From the NCBI RefSeq assembly GCF_003173775.1, contig NZ_CP029552.1:5343501-5407500 (forward strand): 64,000 nt of DNA, given 5' to 3'. Below the pieces are notes generated by a model that made no database searches, had not been told where the DNA came from, and saw only the letters and a list, made by a program, of their open reading frames with translations. Both the position numbers and the translations under genes were made by a program. Source of the stretch: Methylobacterium sp. 17Sr1-1 (GTDB lineage: Bacteria; Pseudomonadota; Alphaproteobacteria; Rhizobiales; Beijerinckiaceae). Positions 43,192 through 52,542 of this stretch are shown here, piece after piece (positions within the stretch are counted from its first letter, which is position 1; each line of letters starts with the position of its first letter).

Positions 43192-44169
43192 ATGACCCGC
43201 CTTCGCTCGGTGGTGCGGGGCTGCGGCTCCTACCTGCCGCGGACCATCGTCACCAACGACGACCTCGCCGCCCGGGTCGAGACCTCGGACGACTGGATCA
43301 TCCAGCGCACCGGCATCCGCCAGCGCCACATCTCCGAGCCCGACGAGACCACCTCGGTGCTCGGCATCAAGGCGGCCGAGGCCGCCTTGCGCGACGCCGA
43401 CATCGACCCTGCCTCGATCGACCTCGTGATCTGCGCCACCTCGACGCCGGACCACACCTTCCCGTCGACCGCGACGCAGATCCAGGCCGGGCTCGGCATC
43501 CAGACGGGGGCCGCCTTCGACCTCCAGGCGGTTTGCGCCGGCTTCGTCTACGCGGTCGCCACCGCCGACAAGTTCCTGACCACCGGTGCGGCCACCCGCG
43601 CCCTCGTCGTCGGCGCCGAGACCTTTTCACGGTTGCTCGACTGGGAGGACCGCACCACCTGCGTGCTGTTCGGCGACGGCGCCGGCGCCCTGGTGCTGGA
43701 AGCTCAACCCGGCGAGGGCCATTCGGGCGACCGCGGCGTGCTGACGAGTCAGCTCCGGGCCGACGGCCGCCACCGGGAAAAACTCTACGTCGACGGCGGC
43801 CCGGGCTCGACCGGCACGACCGGCAAGCTGCGCATGGTCGGCAAGGAGGTGTTTCGGTTCGCCGTCGGCTCGGTCACCGACGTGATCGCGCAGGCCTTCG
43901 AGGCGACCGGCACCACCGCCGACGACCTCGACTGGTTCGTGCCGCACCAGGCCAACCGCCGCATCATCGAGGCCTCGGCCGACAAGCTCGGCATCGCCCG
44001 CGAGAAGGTGGTGCTCACCGTCGACCGCCACGGCAACACCTCGGCCGCCTCGATCCCGCTGGCGCTCGACGCGGCCTGCCGCGACGGCCGGATCAAGCGC
44101 GGCGACCTCGTGATGATCGAGGCGATCGGCGGCGGCTTCACCTGGGGCAGCGCGCTGATCCGCTGGTAG
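43192..44169 (+). CDS. fabH: Beta-ketoacyl-ACP synthase III FabH
   Basis: A 325-residue condensing enzyme that starts fatty-acid synthesis from acetyl-CoA and malonyl-ACP. The catalytic cysteine is in [15 protein letters not shown]; the histidine and asparagine are in [14 protein letters not shown] and [35 protein letters not shown] and GIRQRHI are typical N-terminal features. It is preceded by plsX and followed by ihfA. Confidence 0.97.
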   Translation: MTRLRSVVRGCGSYLPRTIVTNDDLAARVETSDDWIIQRTGIRQRHISEPDETTSVLGIKAAEAALRDADIDPASIDLVICATSTPDHTFPSTATQIQAGLGIQTGAAFDLQAVCAGFVYAVATADKFLTTGAATRALVVGAETFSRLLDWEDRTTCVLFGDGAGALVLEAQPGEGHSGDRGVLTSQLRADGRHREKLYVDGGPGSTGTTGKLRMVGKEVFRFAVGSVTDVIAQAFEATGTTADDLDWFVPHQANRRIIEASADKLGIAREKVVLTVDRHGNTSAASIPLALDAACRDGRIKRGDLVMIEAIGGGFTWGSALIRW

Positions 44170-44314
44170 GTTCTCCGGCGCGAACGGCCGAGTGAGGCCG
44201 GCAAACTATCCGGGAAGCCGCCCGGTGCCCGGTTGACCCGGCGCGCATCGCCGATTAGCGTGCGCAATCATAGACATACGTTGTTCGTGAATCAGCCGCC
44301 GGGGGAGCAGCACG

Positions 44315-44632
44315 ATGGCAGGCAAGACGGTCACGCGGGCCGATCTGAGCGAGGCCGTCTACCAGCGGGTCGGCCTGTCGCGGACGGAATCCGCCGCCCT
44401 GGTGGAGACCGTGCTGTCGGAGATCTGCGGCTGCCTCTCCTCCGGCGAGACCGTGAAGCTGTCCTCGTTCGGCTCCTTCGTGGTGCGCGACAAGGGCAAG
44501 CGGGTCGGCCGCAACCCGAAGACCGGCGTCGAGGTCGCGATCGAGCCGCGCCGGGTGATGGTGTTCAAGCCCTCGAACGTCCTCAAGGCCCGGATCAACG
44601 GCGAGGCCGCCCCGGACGACGACGACAGTTGA
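44315..44632 (+). CDS. ihfA: Integration host factor alpha subunit
   Basis: A 105-residue DNA-bending protein of the HU/IHF family. [20 protein letters not shown] at the N-terminus, [20 protein letters not shown] and [20 protein letters not shown] with the DNA-intercalating proline, then [11 protein letters not shown]. It acts with IhfB in nucleoid structure, recombination and promoter control. The position fabH-ihfA-merR matches other Rhizobiales. Confidence 0.95.
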   Translation: MAGKTVTRADLSEAVYQRVGLSRTESAALVETVLSEICGCLSSGETVKLSSFGSFVVRDKGKRVGRNPKTGVEVAIEPRRVMVFKPSNVLKARINGEAAPDDDDS

Positions 44633-44657
44633 GCCTGCCCGGGCGCCGCACGGGCTA

Positions 44658-44758
44658 GAGCATTTTCCGACGACGTGGACACCGGTTCGTCGTAGAAAAT
44701 GCGGCAAAATCAAAGACCCAGAGCACTTCACGAGCGCAATGCAATCGTGAAGTGCTCT
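44658..44758. repeat. Two-hairpin dispersed repeat, family R1 (copy 2)
   Basis: First stem GCATTTTCCGACGACG (44660-44675) against CGTCGTAGAAAATGC (ending 44702), linker GGCAAAATCAAAGACCC, then a second perfect 14-bp stem AGAGCACTTCACGA (44720-44733) with TCGTGAAGTGCTCT (44745-44758). The second stem differs in sequence from that of copy 1 but shares the GAGCAC start and full self-complementarity. Between ihfA and merR. Confidence 0.8.
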
Positions 44759-44775
44759 CACGCAGGATCGGGCCG

Positions 44776-45297
44776 ATGACCGGGATGCCGATCGAGGACG
44801 AGGATTTTCCGGAGTCCGGCGGAGCCGACACCCCGGGCCGCGCCCTTCTGCCCGAGAAAGAACCCGGCGCCTTCCGCACCATCAGCGAGGTCGCCCAGGA
44901 CCTCGACCTGCCCCAGCACGTGCTGCGCTTCTGGGAGACGCGCTTCACCCAGGTGCGACCGCTCAAGCGCGGCGGCAACCGGCGCTACTACCGCCCCGAC
45001 GACGTCGATCTCCTGCGCGGCATCCGCCGCCTGCTCTACGGCCAGGGCTACACGATCCGCGGCGCCCAGCGGGTGCTGCGCGAGCGCGGCATGCGCTTCG
45101 TTCAGGCGGTCGGCCGCGGCGAGCAGGTCGCCCCCGCCTTCGTCGAATCCGACCACGAGCCGGAGCCGGAGACCGCCCCGCCGCCTCTCGGGCGGGCGGA
45201 CCGGGCGAGCCTCACCGCGGTGCTGGACGAGTTGCGGGCGTGCCGGCGGTCGTTGGCCGGGTTGCGGATGGCGGACGAGGATTGTGCACGCGAGTGA
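44776..45297 (+). CDS. MerR-family transcriptional regulator
   Basis: A 173-residue regulator. After an acidic N-terminal extension, [20 protein letters not shown] is the MerR winged-helix start, followed by [20 protein letters not shown] and [20 protein letters not shown]. The C-terminal part is short and has no recognisable effector-binding domain. The ATG at 44776 avoids the repeat that overlaps a longer possible frame. Genes of this kind regularly follow ihfA in Alphaproteobacteria; targets are unknown. Confidence 0.88.
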   Translation: MTGMPIEDEDFPESGGADTPGRALLPEKEPGAFRTISEVAQDLDLPQHVLRFWETRFTQVRPLKRGGNRRYYRPDDVDLLRGIRRLLYGQGYTIRGAQRVLRERGMRFVQAVGRGEQVAPAFVESDHEPEPETAPPPLGRADRASLTAVLDELRACRRSLAGLRMADEDCARE

Positions 45298-45375
45298 CGG
45301 CAGCGTCGGTCACGCCAAGGCATCGTCATCCGCAAGACCTCCGCCGATTTGCTTGCCGGAGATCACGCCCTTCTG

Positions 45376-45411
45376 GTCATTCCGGGCTCCGCTTCGCGGC
45401 CCCGGAATGAC
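45376..45411. repeat. Dispersed palindromic repeat (family R2)
   Basis: GTCATTCCGGGCTCCGC and GCGGCCCCGGAATGAC form a near-perfect inverted repeat around a TTC loop, between merR and the next plus-strand gene. No tRNA gene is found in this gap. Confidence 0.8.
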
Positions 45412-45537
45412 CAGGAGGATGTCGGATGCGTGGGTGCAACGATCGCCCTCGACGCCGCATCGCTCCGCACCTCGTTCCACCGACATGATTTTCCGTCCTG
45501 TTTCAGAACCGAACGCGCGGGCCCGCGTTACGCGCAC

Positions 45538-45990
45538 ATGGCCGAGCCCCGCCGCCACGTTTCTCCCACGACCGAGCTGATCGCCCGGCTGATGCGCGTC
45601 GTGCGCACCTGCCCGGAGGCGACCGCCGACGTGCTCGAACTGGTGCTGCTGGTGAGCCAGATCGAGGCGATTCCCGTCGTCGACCGCGACTACCGCGACG
45701 CGAAGCGGGTGATCGCGCGGCTGCGCCAGCCGCTCTGGGACATGACGCCCGATCAGCGCAAGGTGCTGGCCTGCGCCGCCGACACGATTCGCGACGCCTG
45801 CCGCCTGCGCGAGAGCGACATCCCGGCCGACCCGATCGGCGATGCCGGCGAGCGGGCGCGGATCGAGCGCGGGCTCGCCTCGGCCCTTGCGGGCGAGTTC
45901 ACGCCGGCCCAGATCGCCCGGGTGACCGGCGCGACCCTGGCGGTGCTGCAGGCCGCGACCGGCGACGCGCCTGGGGAGGGGACGGCATGA
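45538..45990 (+). CDS. Unknown protein upstream of a coupled small membrane ORF
   Basis: A 150-residue helical protein I do not recognise. It contains SPTTELIARLMRVVRTCPEA, DVLELVLLVSQIEAIPVVDR, DAKRVIARLRQPLWDM and DQRKVLACAADTIRDACRLR: amphipathic helices, with no membrane segment or motif. Two closely spaced cysteines (ACAADTIRDAC) are notable. Its stop overlaps the ATG of a 34-residue membrane ORF (ATGA), so the two are likely made together. Confidence 0.6.
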   Translation: MAEPRRHVSPTTELIARLMRVVRTCPEATADVLELVLLVSQIEAIPVVDRDYRDAKRVIARLRQPLWDMTPDQRKVLACAADTIRDACRLRESDIPADPIGDAGERARIERGLASALAGEFTPAQIARVTGATLAVLQAATGDAPGEGTA

Positions 45991-46091
45991 TCGGCGACTA
46001 TCCGGTCGAGGGCAGGGGCTACTGGATCTGGCTCGGCGGCGTGGCCCTGCTCGGGCTGTTCAACCTGTTCGTGATGCTGGTCCTGCATTAG
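45987..46091 (+). CDS. 34-residue single-pass membrane protein
   Basis: ATG overlaps the upstream stop by four bases. The peptide begins IGDYPVEGRGYWIW and continues as one hydrophobic helix (LGGVALLGLFNLFVMLVLH) to the stop TAG. Such small membrane proteins often regulate a larger partner or a membrane complex; the partner here may be the coupled upstream protein. Too short to place in a family by eye. Confidence 0.55.
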   Translation: MIGDYPVEGRGYWIWLGGVALLGLFNLFVMLVLH

Positions 46092-46186
46092 GCGGTTTCC
46101 TCGACGGAACCCGCGTCCCGGCCCTCGACGGCGCCGGGACCGCTCCCCACATGCGGCCGGCATCCCCTCGGAGAGCTTAGAGCCAC

Positions 46187-46675
46187 ATGACCAGCCCCTT
46201 CCGTCCGACCCTGGCGCTCGCCGTCCTGATGGCCGCCGGGCCCGTGCTGGCCGCAGGCCCCGCCCTGGCGCAGGCCGCCAAGGTGCGCGAGCACTCCGTC
46301 GCCTCCGGCAAGCAGGTCCGGCTCGTGATGGTGCCGAACCTGAAGAAGGATTGCTCGCTCGGGCCGCAGCCCGAACTGAAGGTGACGGGTGCGCCGAAGA
46401 ACGGCGCCACGATCCAGCGCGCCGGCAAGGTGAAGACGCCGGCCACCTATCGCTGCCCGAACGTCGAGGCCAACGTCCAGGCTCTGTTCTACGAGAGCAA
46501 GGCCGGCTTCACCGGCAGCGACGAGGTCACCGTCGAGATCAAGGGCACCGACGGCGCCGTCAGCACCCAGACCATCAAGCTCACGGTCGGGGCCGCCGGC
46601 ACCAAGGAAGGCCCGAAGGACGGGGCCAAGGACGGGGCCAAGGACGGCGCGAAGAAGGATTCCGTCGACCTCTGA
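46187..46675 (+). CDS. Secreted protein with Ig-like core and GAKD tail repeats
   Basis: A 162-residue exported protein. Signal peptide RPTLALAVLMAAGPVLAAG, cleaved near ALAQA. The mature part (VRLVMVPNLKKDCSLGPQPE; PATYRCPNVEANVQALFYES; TGSDEVTVEIKGTDGAVSTQ) has two cysteines and a beta-strand pattern like a small Ig or cadherin-like domain. The C-terminus is a lysine-rich GAKD tandem repeat. Probably periplasmic; function unknown. Confidence 0.65.
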   Translation: MTSPFRPTLALAVLMAAGPVLAAGPALAQAAKVREHSVASGKQVRLVMVPNLKKDCSLGPQPELKVTGAPKNGATIQRAGKVKTPATYRCPNVEANVQALFYESKAGFTGSDEVTVEIKGTDGAVSTQTIKLTVGAAGTKEGPKDGAKDGAKDGAKKDSVDL

Positions 46676-47044
46676 TCGCCGGCCAGCTCCGCACTCAGTG
46701 TGTGAGACCCTGGTAGAGGGCGAAACGAAGCGGGAACGCCGACCTCGCGGCCGGCGTTCTTTACTTAGTCCCGCGGGGCTGCCGACGGCACTCCGGGGGG
46801 TGTGGAAAAACCGGAACAGGCGTGTCCTTTACGGCACAGGGCCGGTGGGTCACCGGCTTTCGTATTGGCGGATCTGAGACTTTCCCGGCCACCGCGGCAC
46901 GCGCCTTGCCCGCAACCGGCCTGCATACAGGCTCCTGGCCGCCTCCGCACCCCTCCTTCCGTCGCCGCGCTGCGACAAACATGGGGATATCGATTGCATC
47001 CGAGGCGGGACAGGATGATCCTGGCGATGTCGTGAGGGTCCGGA
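46676..47044. other. Intergenic region upstream of prkA
   Basis: About 370 bases: a terminator at 46734, then a second perfect hairpin GCCGGTG-GGT-CACCGGC at 46841-46857 followed by TTTC. The remainder should include the prkA promoter and leader, with no further gene visible. Confidence 0.5.
46734..46766 (+). terminator. Intrinsic terminator
   Basis: GAACGCCG (46734-46741) and CGGCGTTC (46752-46759) form a perfect 8-bp stem followed by TTTACTTA. It lies about 60 bases after the secreted-protein gene. Confidence 0.75.
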
Positions 47045-48997
47045 ATGCCAATGCCGTCAGCGAGCGACCTCTTTCAAACTTTCGCGCGCAGCTACGAGTC
47101 CCGTCGGGACGCGGAGCTGTCCCTGTCCGAATATCTCGAAGCCTGCCGTGACAATCCCCTGATGTACGCGAGTGCGCCGGAGCGCATTCTCGACGCGATC
47201 GGGAAGCCGGAGTTCATCGATACGGCGCGGGATCCGCGTCTGGGCCGGATCTTCATGAACCGGACCATCCGTACCTACCCCGCCTTCTCCGAGTTCTACG
47301 GCATGGAGGAGACGATCGAGCGCATCGTCTCGTTCTTCCGCCATGCCGCGCAGGGTCTCGAGGAGCGCAAGCAGATCCTCTACCTGCTGGGTCCCGTGGG
47401 CGGCGGCAAGTCGTCCCTGGCCGAGCGGCTCAAGGCCCTGATGGAGGTGCACCCGATCTACGTGCTCAAGGCCGGCAACGAGATGAGCCCAGTCTTCGAG
47501 AGCCCGCTGGTGCTGTTCGACCCCGAGACGATGGGGGCGATGATCGAGGAGCGCTACGGCGTGCCGCGGCGGCGCCTCACCGGCCTGATGAGCCCGTGGT
47601 GCCTCAAGCGCCTCGACGAGTTCGGCGGCGACATCTCGAAGTTCAGGGTCGTCAAGGTCAACCCGTCGCGCCTGCGCCAGATCGGTATCGCCAAGACCGA
47701 GCCTGGCGACGAGAACAACCAGGACATCTCGTCCCTGGTCGGCAAGGTCGACATCCGCAAGCTCGAGACCCTGAGCCAGGCCGATCCCGACGCCTATTCC
47801 TACTCGGGCGGCCTCAACCGGGCGAACCAGGGCATCCTCGAATTCGTCGAGATGTTCAAGGCGCCGATCAAGATGCTGCACCCCCTGCTCACCGCGACGC
47901 AGGAGGGCAACTACGTCGGCACCGAGAATATCGGGGCGATTCCCTTCACCGGGATCATCCTCGCCCACTCGAACGAGGCCGAGTGGCAGAGCTTCAAGAC
48001 CAACAAGAACAACGAAGCCTTCATCGACCGCATCTACGTCATCAAGGTGCCGTACTGCCTGCGGGTGACCGAGGAGCAGCGGATCTACGAGAAGCTGGTC
48101 TCCGGCTCCGAGCTCGCCACCGCCCGCTGCGCCCCCGGCACGCTGGAGATGCTGGCCCGGTTCTCGGTGCTCTCGCGCCTGCGCGAGCACGCGAACTCGA
48201 ACGTCTTCTCCAAGATGCGGGTCTATGACGGCGAGTCCCTGCGCGAGGTCGACCCCCGCGCCCGCTCGATGCAGGAGTACAAGGACACCGCCGGCGTCGA
48301 CGAGGGCATGGACGGGATCTCGACCCGCTTCGCCTTCAAGGTGATGGCCGCCACCTTCAACCACGACACCACCGAGGTCTCGGCCGACCCGGTGCACCTG
48401 ATGTACGTCCTCGAGCAGTCGCTGCGCCGCGAGCAGCTGCCGCCCGAGACCGAGAAGCGCTACCTGGAATTCATCAAGGGCGAGCTGGCACCGCGCTACG
48501 CGGAGTTCATCGGCCACGAGATCCAGAAGGCCTACCTCGAATCGTACCACGATTACGGCCAGAACCTGTTCGACCGCTACATCGACTATGCGGATGCCTG
48601 GATCGAGGACCAGGACTTCAAGGATCCGGAGACCGGGCAGCTGCTGAACCGCGAGCTCCTGAACCAGGAACTCACCAAGATCGAGAAGCCGGCGGGCATC
48701 GCCAACCCGAAGGATTTTCGCAACGAGGTGGTGAAGTTCGCCCTGCGCTCGCGGGCCCAGCACGGCGGGCGCAACCCGTCCTGGACCTCCTACGAGAAGA
48801 TCCGCGAGGTGATCGAGCGGCGGATGTTCAGCCAGGTCGAGGAGCTTCTGCCGGTGATCTCCTTCGGCTCGAAGAAGGACAGCGAGACCGAGAAGAAGCA
48901 CGGCGAGTTCGTCGAGCGGATGAAGGACCGCGGCTATACCGAGCGGCAGGTCCGCCGCCTGGTCGAGTGGTACATGCGCGTCAAGCAAGCTGGCTAA
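47045..48997 (+). CDS. prkA: PrkA-type serine protein kinase / AAA ATPase
   Basis: A 650-residue PrkA protein. Walker A is LLGPVGGGKSSLAERLKAL; PAFSEFYGMEETIERIVSFF, DEGMDGISTRFAFKVMAATF and the C-terminal region with QVRRLVEWYMRVKQ are typical. PrkA proteins are AAA-type proteins reported as kinases or as Lon-like proteases in Bacilli, and as stress-signalling kinases (YeaG) in Enterobacteria. The start used is the first of two nearby ATGs (ATGCCAATG). It heads the conserved cluster with the YeaH-like and SpoVR genes. Confidence 0.94.
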   Translation: MPMPSASDLFQTFARSYESRRDAELSLSEYLEACRDNPLMYASAPERILDAIGKPEFIDTARDPRLGRIFMNRTIRTYPAFSEFYGMEETIERIVSFFRHAAQGLEERKQILYLLGPVGGGKSSLAERLKALMEVHPIYVLKAGNEMSPVFESPLVLFDPETMGAMIEERYGVPRRRLTGLMSPWCLKRLDEFGGDISKFRVVKVNPSRLRQIGIAKTEPGDENNQDISSLVGKVDIRKLETLSQADPDAYSYSGGLNRANQGILEFVEMFKAPIKMLHPLLTATQEGNYVGTENIGAIPFTGIILAHSNEAEWQSFKTNKNNEAFIDRIYVIKVPYCLRVTEEQRIYEKLVSGSELATARCAPGTLEMLARFSVLSRLREHANSNVFSKMRVYDGESLREVDPRARSMQEYKDTAGVDEGMDGISTRFAFKVMAATFNHDTTEVSADPVHLMYVLEQSLRREQLPPETEKRYLEFIKGELAPRYAEFIGHEIQKAYLESYHDYGQNLFDRYIDYADAWIEDQDFKDPETGQLLNRELLNQELTKIEKPAGIANPKDFRNEVVKFALRSRAQHGGRNPSWTSYEKIREVIERRMFSQVEELLPVISFGSKKDSETEKKHGEFVERMKDRGYTERQVRRLVEWYMRVKQAG

Positions 48998-49125
48998 GAC
49001 TGAGGCAACCCATCGCGGCCCGCGAGGAGAAGTGCCCCGCGGGCCGTCCGGCCTCCCCCGGGTGGAGCGGTGGCGGGGGATGGCCCCGATACGGTATGGT
49101 GGCGTGATCGGAGAGCGCGAAGCGG

Positions 49126-50442
49126 ATGCACATCATCGATCGACGCCTCAATCCCGGCGGCAAGAGCCTGGCGAACCGGCAGCGCTTCCTGCGCCGGGTC
49201 CGGGACGTGGCCCAGCGCGCCGTGCGCGAGGCGGCCCGGGAGAAGGACATCAAGGACCTCGGGAAGGACGGCAACGTCACCGTTCCAGTCGACGGCGTGC
49301 GCGAGCCGAAATTCACCCGCAATCCCTCGACCGGGATGCAGGACCACATCCTGCCCGGCAACAAGACCTATATCGAGGGTGACCTGATCGAGCGCCCGCC
49401 GGGGGGCGGCGGGGGAGGCGGCGGCAGCGGCGAGGGCAGCGACGGCGGGGCGGACGGCGAGGACACGTTCCGCTTCGTCCTCACCCGCGAGGAGTTCCTG
49501 GAACTCTTCCTCGAAGACCTCGAACTGCCCGACCTCGCCAAGCGCCGCCTCGCGGTGGTCGAGACCGCGACCCTGCGCCGGGCCGGCTACACGGTGTCCG
49601 GCTCGCCCGCCAACCTCGCGCTCGGGCGCACCCTGCGGAACTCGCTGTCGCGGCGCATCGCCCTCAAGCGGCCGAAGGCCGCCGAGATGGAGGTTCTGGA
49701 GGAGGAGATCCGGGCGCTGGAGGAGAGCCAGCCCGACGCGGTGATCCTCGACGAGCTGAAGGCGGAACTGGAGCGCCTGCGCACCCGCTCGCAGCGCATT
49801 CCCTACGTCGACCCAATCGACCTGCGCTACCGGCGCTTCGAGCCCTATCCGCGCCCCGTCGCCCAGGCGGTGATGTTCTGCCTGATGGACGTCTCGGGCT
49901 CGATGACCGAGCACATGAAGGACCTCGCCAAGAGGTTCTACATCCTGCTGCACATCTTCCTGACGAGGCGCTACAAGCACGTCGAGATCGTCTTCATCCG
50001 CCACACCGACCACGCCAAGGAGGTCGACGAGGAGACGTTCTTCGGCTCGCGCGAGACCGGCGGCACGCTGGTCTCCTCGGCCCTGGTCGAGATGAAGCGG
50101 ATCATCGCCGAGCGCTACAATCCCGAGGACTGGAACATCTACGCGGCGCAGGCCTCGGACGGCGACAACGTGTCGAGCGACGGCCCCACCTCGCAGGATC
50201 TGCTGCGCTCCGCGATCCTGCCGGCCTGCCAGTACTTCGCCTATCTCGAGGTCGGCGACGAGGGCGGTCCGCGGGCGGGCTTCGTCGAGCACCGCACCAC
50301 CCTGTGGCGCACCTACGAGCCGGTCTCCAAGGCCAACTCGGTGCTGGCGATGCGCAAGGTCAACCACCGCCGCGACATCTATCCGGTCTTCCGCGAGCTG
50401 TTCGCCCGCAACAAGGCCGGGCAGGACGCCGCGTCGCCGTGA
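49126..50442 (+). CDS. YeaH/YhbH-family (DUF444) protein
   Basis: A 438-residue protein of the YeaH family. HIIDRRLNPGGKSLANRQRF is the usual start, IPYVDPIDLRYRRFEPYPRP follows, and the von Willebrand A-like domain has a MIDAS-type FCLMDVSGSMTEHMKDLAKR. A glycine-rich insert (GGGGGGGGSGEGSDGGADGE) at about 92-111 links the two parts. Works with PrkA in stress adaptation in Enterobacteria; here the gene follows prkA by 128 bases. Confidence 0.93.
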   Translation: MHIIDRRLNPGGKSLANRQRFLRRVRDVAQRAVREAAREKDIKDLGKDGNVTVPVDGVREPKFTRNPSTGMQDHILPGNKTYIEGDLIERPPGGGGGGGGSGEGSDGGADGEDTFRFVLTREEFLELFLEDLELPDLAKRRLAVVETATLRRAGYTVSGSPANLALGRTLRNSLSRRIALKRPKAAEMEVLEEEIRALEESQPDAVILDELKAELERLRTRSQRIPYVDPIDLRYRRFEPYPRPVAQAVMFCLMDVSGSMTEHMKDLAKRFYILLHIFLTRRYKHVEIVFIRHTDHAKEVDEETFFGSRETGGTLVSSALVEMKRIIAERYNPEDWNIYAAQASDGDNVSSDGPTSQDLLRSAILPACQYFAYLEVGDEGGPRAGFVEHRTTLWRTYEPVSKANSVLAMRKVNHRRDIYPVFRELFARNKAGQDAASP

Positions 50443-50488
50443 CGGGCCCGCGGCTCCGTCGGAGCCGCGGGTCCGACGTTCAGGGTTC

Positions 50489-50568
50489 GCATCCCGCCGG
50501 GGGATGCTCTCGAGTCAGTTTAGCCGCATTTTCTTCGACGAACCGGTACCCACTTCGTCGGAAAATGC
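50489..50568. repeat. Two-hairpin dispersed repeat, family R1 (copy 3, reverse orientation)
   Basis: On the minus strand: GCATTTTCCGACGAA and TTCGTCGAAGAAAATGC form the conserved stem (50526-50568), linker GGCTAAACTGACTCGA, then GAGCATCCC and GGGATGC form the variable stem (50489-50509). It lies between the YeaH-like gene and spoVR in an otherwise co-directional cluster. Confidence 0.75.
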
Positions 50569-50597
50569 TCCAGAGGTTCCGGGAGGTCCGAAGCCCG

Positions 50598-52178
50598 ATG
50601 AGTTCCGCCACCTTCGGCGCACGGCCCGCCGGCCCGGCCGTGATCGTCAAGAACACCCCGCTCTTCACCGGCAACGACTGGGACTTCGACACCATCCGGC
50701 GCATCCACGACGCCTGCGAGGCGATCGCCGGGCCGGAGCTGGGCCTGAGCTGGTACCCGAACCAGATCGAGATCATCACCGCCGAGCAGATGCTCGACGC
50801 CTACGCGTCGATCGGCATGCCGCTGTTCTACAAGCACTGGTCGTTCGGCAAGCACTTCGCCCAGCACGAGGCCGGCTACCGCCGCGGCCTGATGGGGCTG
50901 GCCTACGAGATCGTCATCAATTCCGACCCGTGCATCTCCTACATCATGGAGGAGAACACGGCGACGATGCAGACGCTGGTCATCGCCCACGCCGCCTTCG
51001 GCCACAACCACTTCTTCAAGAACAACTATCTCTTCCGCCAGTGGACCGACGCGGAAGGCATCCTCGACTACCTGGACTTCGCCAAGACCTTCATCACCCG
51101 CTGCGAGGAGCGCTACGGCCACAACGCCGTCGAGTCGGTGCTCGACGCCGCCCACGCGCTGATGAACCAGGGCGTCCACCGCTATCCGCGCAAGAAGCGC
51201 CCCGACCTCTCCTCCGAGCAGCGCCGCGAGCGCGAGCGCCAGGAGCACCAGGAGAGGATGTACAACGACCTGTGGCGCACCCTGCCGGCCAAGACCCAGG
51301 CCGGCAAGCCCGACCCGCAGGCCGAGCGCCGCCGGGCGCTGCTGGAACTGCCGCAGGAGAACATCCTCTACTTCCTGGAGAAGGCGGCGCCGCGGCTCCA
51401 GCCCTGGCAGCGCGAGATCCTGCGCATCGTCCGCCACGTCGCGCAGTACTTCTACCCGCAGCGCCAGACCAAGGTGATGAACGAGGGCTGCGCCACCTAC
51501 AACCACTACCGGATCATGACCCGGCTGTCGGAGACCGGGCAGATCGACGAGGCGGCCTACCTCGAATTCCTGCAATCGCACACCAACGTGATCCGGCAGC
51601 CGACCTACGACGACCGGCATTACGGCGGGCACAACCCCTACGCCATCGGCTTCGCGATGATGACGGACATCGCCCGAATCTGCACCGAGCCGACCGAGGA
51701 GGATCGGGCCTGGTTCCCCGACATCGCCGGCAGCGGCGATCCGATGGGCGTGCTGCGCGACGTCTGGGCCAATTATCGCGACGAGAGCTTCATCGCGCAG
51801 TTCCTCAGCCCGAAGCTGATGCGCCAGCTGCGGCTGTTCCACGTCACCGACGATCCGGACAAGCCCGAACTGCGGGTCGAGGCGATCCACGACGAGCGCG
51901 GGTATCGGAAGTTGCGTCGAGCCTTCGCCCGGCAATACGACGTCGCCTGGCTCGATCCCGACATCGAGGTGGTTGACGTCGACCTCGAGGGCGACCGCAA
52001 GCTGATCCTGCACCACAAGGTGCTCAATCGCGTCCTGCTCAACAAGGATGACGCGATGCGGGTGCTCCAGCACCTCGCCGACCTGTGGGGCTACGACGTC
52101 CTGATGAAGGAGGTCGACACCACGACCGGCGCCGTGCTCAAGGAGCACACCGCCAGCGCGCGGCCGACCTTCTTCTGA
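50598..52178 (+). CDS. SpoVR-family protein
   Basis: A 526-residue SpoVR/YcgB protein. WYPNQIEIITAEQMLDAYAS, GMPLFYKHWSFGKHFAQHEA and CISYIMEENTATMQTLVIAH, then RQTKVMNEGCATYNHYRIMT are family signatures with conserved histidines. In Bacillus it acts in spore cortex formation; in non-sporulating Proteobacteria it is part of the prkA-yeaH-spoVR stress cluster. The ATG is the first after a R1 repeat and fits the family N-terminus. No sporulation is implied. Confidence 0.93.
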   Translation: MSSATFGARPAGPAVIVKNTPLFTGNDWDFDTIRRIHDACEAIAGPELGLSWYPNQIEIITAEQMLDAYASIGMPLFYKHWSFGKHFAQHEAGYRRGLMGLAYEIVINSDPCISYIMEENTATMQTLVIAHAAFGHNHFFKNNYLFRQWTDAEGILDYLDFAKTFITRCEERYGHNAVESVLDAAHALMNQGVHRYPRKKRPDLSSEQRRERERQEHQERMYNDLWRTLPAKTQAGKPDPQAERRRALLELPQENILYFLEKAAPRLQPWQREILRIVRHVAQYFYPQRQTKVMNEGCATYNHYRIMTRLSETGQIDEAAYLEFLQSHTNVIRQPTYDDRHYGGHNPYAIGFAMMTDIARICTEPTEEDRAWFPDIAGSGDPMGVLRDVWANYRDESFIAQFLSPKLMRQLRLFHVTDDPDKPELRVEAIHDERGYRKLRRAFARQYDVAWLDPDIEVVDVDLEGDRKLILHHKVLNRVLLNKDDAMRVLQHLADLWGYDVLMKEVDTTTGAVLKEHTASARPTFF

Positions 52179-52191
52179 TCATCTCTCCCGA

Positions 52192-52542
52192 TCAACTCGC
52201 CCGGGCCTGCTCGCGCACGGTCCGGGCCGCCTCGGCGCCGTAGCGGGCGATCAGCCCGGGCAGTTCGTCGGCCTCCGCCCCGGCGCCTCCGGCGGCGAGG
52301 TCGGCGCGCAGCCGCTCGACCAGGGCCTCGTCCGCGGTGCGGCCGGGGCCGGGTGGAACCGAGCCCGCCTCGACCAGGCGGCTCTTGTAGGCCTCGGCCT
52401 CGCGGCCGCCGAGATTCAGGCGTTCGCACATCCAGGCGCCGAGCATCTTGTTGCGCCGGGCGAGAGCGAGGAAGCGCAGCTCCTCGTCGAGGGCGAACAG
52501 CGCCTCGGCGGCCCGCTCCCGCTCCTCGAACATCGTGGTCAT
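52192..52542 (-). CDS. F1F0-ATPase zeta inhibitor (DUF1476)
   Basis: A 116-residue helical protein of the DUF1476 family, the alphaproteobacterial zeta subunit that inhibits ATP hydrolysis by the F1 motor. Seen: TMFEERERAAEALFALDEEL with the N-terminal inhibitory region, FLALARRNKMLGAWMCERLN and EAYKSRLVEAG. The chosen ATG starts TTMFEERE; an open frame upstream has no family character. Convergent with spoVR, 13 bases apart. Confidence 0.9.
   Translation of the reverse strand: MTTMFEERERAAEALFALDEELRFLALARRNKMLGAWMCERLNLGGREAEAYKSRLVEAGSVPPGPGRTADEALVERLRADLAAGGAGAEADELPGLIARYGAEAARTVREQARAS

Noticed and set aside
45298..45537. A tRNA gene after merR, as expected from the ihfA-merR-tRNA order of some Alphaproteobacteria
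   Set aside because: No cloverleaf, T-loop GTTCAAATC-type box or CCA-proximal stem is visible; the gap holds only an R2 palindrome.
47057..48988. Very long open frame antisense to prkA, and similar long frames opposite many genes
   Set aside because: In DNA this rich in G and C, antisense frames stay open by codon bias alone. The sense strand has a full PrkA protein; the antisense translation is a repetitive leucine/arginine/aspartate mixture with no motif.
50598..52178. SpoVR taken as evidence of sporulation
   Set aside because: The SpoVR family is widespread in non-sporulating Proteobacteria with prkA and yeaH; the rest of the window is typical of Alphaproteobacteria.
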